DNA of 64,000 bases from Winslowiella toletana (GTDB lineage: Bacteria; Pseudomonadota; Gammaproteobacteria; Enterobacterales; Enterobacteriaceae). The notes beneath the pieces were generated by a model. The model searched no databases and had not been told where the DNA came from. It was given only the letters and a program-made list of their open reading frames with translations. A program made the position numbers and the translations under genes. The stretch is from the NCBI RefSeq assembly GCF_017875465.1, contig NZ_JAGGMQ010000001.1, forward strand, positions 3,782,001 to 3,846,000, written 5' to 3'. Shown piece after piece: positions 60,801 to 64,000 of the stretch; position 1 is the stretch's first letter; every line of letters begins with the position of its first letter.

Positions 60801-61958
60801 TTTTGCAATTTCATTGCCAGGGAGTTCATTAAAAAAAAGGTTGGTGGCATTTAACTTATCTTTTATCTTTAACTTAGCTTCTATATTTAACTGATTTTTT
60901 ATATTGTCATAATTTTTCTCTTTAAAAAGAGAATTAAAATCGGAGTAGTGTTTTACGCCACTTTCCTGTAGATTATCTGGGTGACTGATAAAGGTTTTAT
61001 AAAGCGTGTTGCTACTTGTTGCCCGATAAAGCTCTGTCGGGATAGTTTTCAGAAGGGTTACCACATCAAAAAAATCCAGTATATTATTTATTTCCTTCTG
61101 ACCAGACTGTTTGATATTCACCTGGACGTTGTTTTGTTGTTTGGAAATTATAATCGCATTTGGAAATTTATTAAGATTTTTCTCTTCAATTTTCTCGGCT
61201 TCGCCGTTCTGATAAATTGTCTTGCCTTCACATGTGATAAACAGCACCGGCAGCCTGGTAGTGCAAGACAGCAAACGCATTAAATGCTTGGGCTCACAAC
61301 TGTTTATTTCCCCTTTCTGCTCTTCAGTGAATTGCAGAGGTCCTGTAATCGGCGGCGTATCACGTGTCATCTTGCTTATGTCATTGCCGGATTTGGGACG
61401 GGTTGATGGCGGACAGAGTTCTGACGCCTCTGCACTACCAGATGCCTCTGCACCACGTGACGTCGATGGCTGATCGGTATCGTGCTGCACAAGCGCTAGC
61501 AAACGGGCGTTCGCCTGATTTAAATGTGAAGTGCTGGAAGGTATGCCAGCGTCAGGACTTTTCCTCGAGGGGAGAGGGAGGCTGGCGCTGTCAGTGTTGT
61601 AAACCATGGTTAAATTTTGCGTCAATTGCGCACGGCTGGTGCTGGCGTCAGCAGTAGAGGAAAACTGCTGAATTTTTTTGCTGTCGTGGTCAGCTATCTG
61701 GATAAACTGCGGCAATTGAGGGCTGTGGAAGTCAGCAGGTAACTGCGGTAAGCTGGGGGGATTAGGCATATATTTCTGCAGGCTTCTGTCAGATTCAGAT
61801 TGCTGATTCAACGTTACCACTGATTTTAGAGTTTCGAGAGTATTCGGTACATTATATGCCGTCGGCACCGACATAGGGTTGCTTTTGGCCGGTTGTGAGT
61901 CAGTGGCGAGACAAGTAGGTTTAACAAAGGGTACCAGCTTGCTGTGAGTAGGATCCAT
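57837..61958 (-). CDS. Very large unknown protein 1, 1373 residues (possible secreted effector or toxin)
   Basis: I do not recognise this protein. AAAGGA lies eight bases before the ATG. Residues 1-200 are Ser/Pro/Thr/Gln-rich and look disordered (MPNPPSLPQLP, STSRGAEASGSAEASE). Residues about 210-1180 are mostly alpha-helical by composition, with no obvious signal peptide or membrane span. A compact C-terminal domain covers about 1230-1373, with FSFDV (1285-1289), GRGPGR (1300-1305), a YWFF strand and GSHKD (His1324). The layout of the last part resembles RelE/ParE-type toxins, but this is weak. It is AT-rich compared with glnS, and is a paralogue of the next gene upstream. The disordered N-terminus and helical body are compatible with a type III secretion effector or a polymorphic toxin; no secretion genes or immunity gene are visible. 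Confidence 0.85.
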   Translation of the reverse strand: MDPTHSKLVPFVKPTCLATDSQPAKSNPMSVPTAYNVPNTLETLKSVVTLNQQSESDRSLQKYMPNPPSLPQLPADFHSPQLPQFIQIADHDSKKIQQFSSTADASTSRAQLTQNLTMVYNTDSASLPLPSRKSPDAGIPSSTSHLNQANARLLALVQHDTDQPSTSRGAEASGSAEASELCPPSTRPKSGNDISKMTRDTPPITGPLQFTEEQKGEINSCEPKHLMRLLSCTTRLPVLFITCEGKTIYQNGEAEKIEEKNLNKFPNAIIISKQQNNVQVNIKQSGQKEINNILDFFDVVTLLKTIPTELYRATSSNTLYKTFISHPDNLQESGVKHYSDFNSLFKEKNYDNIKNQLNIEAKLKIKDKLNATNLFFNELPGNEIAKIEFFLALLLDIEFTLLPAEKRIIQKNKNENKTSLGAIAAAATRERVTPTQVHFIASKIEDPPPWAFSAMTAMVIQDKSDSDALANYLYIIAKKPSHNKNHEFNSAFNIVMKAFKNDNPNAILYVMQEMVKQVYHELEEKPLENKETQNRLQYYFSLFMQAADGYIPYIQKSEKTITDRDIGYERFVRKAFWPLITLCEDGFKNHFSKIREWISFNSPNSETYIIEDRAMSVIITAAFEQPPAWSEAIARQVEKILPLGLDGNRPLATIYFIAFCYERLPREYSEEMFHTFFGVNIKKDDQINAIVMLLLIDVYQPDKVLDLYTEKKETVINILFNYLKKIKPFQTKTLDAEECLVIGKAGASIEEYQKWEKHVEEGKREPLVLPENKANPFVQKFNFLVNAIFTQQHTTEIVASILKSLSSTADRDIIKEIAIANINSKGFNLYQTANRFQEMLKDTLSAINKNMLTTEEIRKNQCSNLIGWVLFLQLNLVKEGNHSITNNLTEIISDNFSKITKPADISKSVKILEDIFNINKISENLYVTITTSTLAKSFNRKLEAKTGSIIRTMTLNSALHTIKNRDKLFSALAVINNNLTSEESGYNAFMYIIQREMGYSLTPKDPPPVLNNQERQALITLITSNPVGWDIFERAYMKMKENSATAGININTKWIINPPCFLQLTSATKNLMMKFISVLNENPANFILQCLRNIEQQLTEKVSSVEGLEHMLKNLCNYLLKEQFSLLVARSANTTENIVERIFAVADKINNEKSIQCLHRSLQEALITLISNVEQADSQLAVTYHSLITIKPEEVHCLPVNNTFPSNRLINEKASDHYLLPLSDRPAAETAAEKAPMIICIGKEWHNAMLDSTYSITLPEATESLLSGDFKRVNFHRYTDSQVFFSFDVGVGKSVQGFKGRGPGRAWVFKGSGNYWFFGGVGSHKDALAAYARSQQYSEDRVNELISNTETLDQELYYNTKTGELTFEKRTKS

Positions 61959-62008
61959 GCTTATTATCCTTTAAATATGACTGATAGGATCAAACGATAA
62001 GATCTAAA

Positions 62009-62026
62009 GGTCAGGCGAAACTGACC
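62009..62026 (-). terminator. Weak hairpin between the two large unknown genes
   Basis: GGTCAG / CTGACC with a six-base loop in the 74-bp gap, followed on the minus strand by TTTAGATCTT. It may be a partial terminator for the upstream gene; the rest of the gap holds the ribosome site of the 1373-codon gene. Confidence 0.4.
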
Positions 62027-62032
62027 GCTGTG

Positions 62033-64000
62033 CTATTTTTGCTTAAAGTACTCTTCTTTACTGATGGGGATATATTGTTCTTTTTCCTTGTCATAACTAA
62101 GTATCCTTGAGTTTAATTCTGGCTTATTGATTAGTGTATAGATATAACTTTTTTCCATGTGACTATATTTATTGGCTTCGATTTCAACCTCTCTGTGGTT
62201 GCCAATTTTAATTATGTATATATCATTACGCGGGCCAATAAATGCAACACCTCGGGTAACCCCCCTACCTCCCCAGCCCAGACATACATCAAAACTAAAT
62301 ACTCCTTTGTTGTATTTATGGGTGTTTAATTCGTGATCATTTTCACCTGTCTCCAGTTTACTTATTGCTTTATTTAACGGTTCTGTTAAGTCTTTATTGC
62401 TAATATATCTCTCCCACATTTTATCAACATAGATTGTTCTTGTAATGCGTGGTTTTTCCTGCCCATCATTCAATATCTGCGTTTCTTTGACCGTAGTGGT
62501 GTTGGGATTCTGTTGAATTTGTTCCATTTGTTCCATTCTGTAATTCGACCTCGGCGTATTATCGGGGGTAGTTCGAAATTCTTGTGCTAATGACTGATCT
62601 GGCTTCAATAGCGTTTCATACTGCATCGATAGCTGTTCGTGGATTTCAACGGATGTAGTTTCAATACGCTTCAGTATCATATGAAGTGATCCATTAAGCG
62701 AAACACTGATAGTCGGTTTTACCTTACCTGCCATAATGGTATTGCTAAGTTTAAAAATCCTGATAACCAATTCAGGTAGTTCATGGTGACTTATTTTTTG
62801 CATGCAGTTGCAGATGCGAAAAAGTGAGCTTTCTAAATTTAACATCGGGGCATTTTTTAGTGGAGGTATTAACCAGCTTTCAATCTTGTCCAGGTACTGA
62901 TTAATCCAGCCAACGGTTTCTGTGCTAACTTTGTCAACTAAGAAGCCTAGCATCACTTCCTGTACTTCAGGTGAAGCATTAAGAAAGCATTTTGGTTCCA
63001 TTATCCACTCTGTTTTACCAGGGGATTTATTATAAGCATTCACAAATATTTTCCAGGCATCTGGGCTGCTCGTCAAAAAAGTTGTTAATGCCTGCAGTTG
63101 TTTGTCATTTAAAGGTTCGGGCATTTTCGACGTGCCGGGATTGCCGCTATCGGGCGTCATCAGCATTTGCCGGTTCACGATGTCGGTAAACAATTCAAAT
63201 CTGCTCAGGTTGATCTTCTTTTTCGATGATTCAGCTAAGCGGCGCAATAAAAGATCTATGGGGATGCTTCCGAATGCGGTTTTAAGCAGCGTTTCCCGAA
63301 TCGCGTCGATTTTAGATTTTTCTACTACCTGAGCAATAATTTCAAGGAATGTGCGGTTTTTCTCTTCTGTCTCAACTTCAGTTTGCGCTGTGCGATTGTC
63401 TGTTAGCCATATTTTTAATTTTACCAGTGGCATGGTTATTTCTTTAAGCTCACCTATTGCCGAAAGGTTTCTGATAAGATTTTCTCGTAGTATAATTGCG
63501 TAAGAACTGACGGTGTGTTCCAATAACCTGATCTGAATTAATGACAGGTTGCGAAGTAACTGGTTGCAGGCAGTGTGATTTTTTTTCCTTGTTAATATGG
63601 CTAGCCTACTATCAACGTTTTCCTGTAAGCGATTATTCAGGCTGGTAATATTACCTGCCTTATTACCTTCAGCCTGTAAGCTGATATTAACAATTGATTT
63701 TATCAACTCCTCTTTTTGTATAGCCTGAGATAGTGAGCACAACCTCTCAACAAGAATAGGTGTGCAATCTTTATTGGTAATGACTATTTTTACAATGTTG
63801 TTTATTTTTTCGATAGTCCGTATCCCATCTTTATGGTCCAGCTTAGTACCCGCTACGTTATTAATTTTATTTTTATGGACAGGGAATATACCAGACTGAT
63901 TATGTATAAAACATGTTTCTTCCGAAATATTTTTATTAGTTGAGTTGAAGTATTCAATTTTCTGCCAAATATTTATAAAGTTTTCAATCGCCAGCTTATC
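62033..64000 (-). CDS. Very large unknown protein 2, C-terminal 655 residues (partial)
   Basis: The reading frame is open from the stop at 62033 to the last base of the window, so the gene continues beyond it. A TTG codon at 63742 is internal, not a real start. The visible part is mostly helical. It is paralogous to the C-terminal half of protein 1: LNDKQLQALTTFLTSSPDAWKIF matches LNNQERQALITLITSNPVGWDIF, EWIMEPKCFL matches KWIINPPCFL, and the end VFSFDV, GGRGVTRGVAFIGP, IKIGNHREVE matches FFSFDV, GRGPGRAWVFKG, GGVGSHKDA. The basic C-terminal domain is again RelE-like in outline. No immunity gene follows in the 74 bp before gene 1. Function unknown. Confidence 0.85.
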   Translation of the reverse strand, partial: DKLAIENFINIWQKIEYFNSTNKNISEETCFIHNQSGIFPVHKNKINNVAGTKLDHKDGIRTIEKINNIVKIVITNKDCTPILVERLCSLSQAIQKEELIKSIVNISLQAEGNKAGNITSLNNRLQENVDSRLAILTRKKNHTACNQLLRNLSLIQIRLLEHTVSSYAIILRENLIRNLSAIGELKEITMPLVKLKIWLTDNRTAQTEVETEEKNRTFLEIIAQVVEKSKIDAIRETLLKTAFGSIPIDLLLRRLAESSKKKINLSRFELFTDIVNRQMLMTPDSGNPGTSKMPEPLNDKQLQALTTFLTSSPDAWKIFVNAYNKSPGKTEWIMEPKCFLNASPEVQEVMLGFLVDKVSTETVGWINQYLDKIESWLIPPLKNAPMLNLESSLFRICNCMQKISHHELPELVIRIFKLSNTIMAGKVKPTISVSLNGSLHMILKRIETTSVEIHEQLSMQYETLLKPDQSLAQEFRTTPDNTPRSNYRMEQMEQIQQNPNTTTVKETQILNDGQEKPRITRTIYVDKMWERYISNKDLTEPLNKAISKLETGENDHELNTHKYNKGVFSFDVCLGWGGRGVTRGVAFIGPRNDIYIIKIGNHREVEIEANKYSHMEKSYIYTLINKPELNSRILSYDKEKEQYIPISKEEYFKQK

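Noticed and set aside
57837..64000. Prophage or transposon origin of the island
   Set aside because: No integrase, transposase, phage structural gene, tRNA junction or direct repeat is visible in the part within the window.

Overview
The window reads as chromosome from a gamma-proteobacterium of the order Enterobacterales. Long runs of genes are close to their Escherichia coli counterparts in sequence and order, but the accessory genes, the intergenic repeats and the losses relative to E. coli suggest a non-Escherichia lineage, most plausibly Erwiniaceae (Pantoea/Erwinia-like). That placement is inferred from memory of gene content and was not tested by a search.

Region 1 (1-12.2 kb) is metabolic and accessory. 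It holds the 3' end of a 6-phospho-beta-glucosidase gene (bglA), small stress-type ORFs, an iron-type alcohol dehydrogenase, the gluconate permease gntT behind two abutting GntR-type operators, hcxB (ybiC), and a ygbIJKLMN-type locus: a divergent DeoR repressor and the ltnD-otnK-otnC-otnI-ygbN operon for four-carbon acid sugars. That operon has a well-placed class II CRP promoter.

Region 2 (12.3-21.1 kb) contains yohP, a zinc-ribbon protein, pagP and cspE. A GNAT gene and a MocR-type regulator follow, divergent from a five-gene operon in which the ybeM amidase sits inside an ABC uptake system. It ends with tatE. E. coli has only crcB and ybeM between cspE and tatE.

Region 3 (21.2-57.8 kb) is the conserved core at about minute 15 of the E. 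coli map: lipA, lipB, ybeD, dacA, rlpA, mrdB, mrdA, rlmH, rsfS, nadD, holA, lptE, leuS, ybeL, gltLKJI (with a likely SroC sRNA), lnt, corC, ybeY, ybeZ, miaB, ubiF, an eight-gene tRNA array (Met-Leu-Gln-Gln-Met-Gln-Gln-Gln), asnB, nagDCAB, nagE and glnS. It links cell-wall elongation, lipoate, NAD, translation, glutamate uptake and amino-sugar use. REP-like palindromes with a GTAG head lie between many of these genes.

Region 4 (57.8 kb to the end) is clearly different. It is AT-rich and carries two very large tandem genes on the minus strand directly after glnS: a complete 1373-residue protein and a second one cut by the window edge. They are paralogues of each other, and I recognise no characterised family. 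The first has a Ser/Pro/Thr/Gln-rich N-terminus and both end in the same compact domain. No immunity-like gene lies after either. This is the best candidate in the window for an undescribed system, possibly secreted effectors or toxins.
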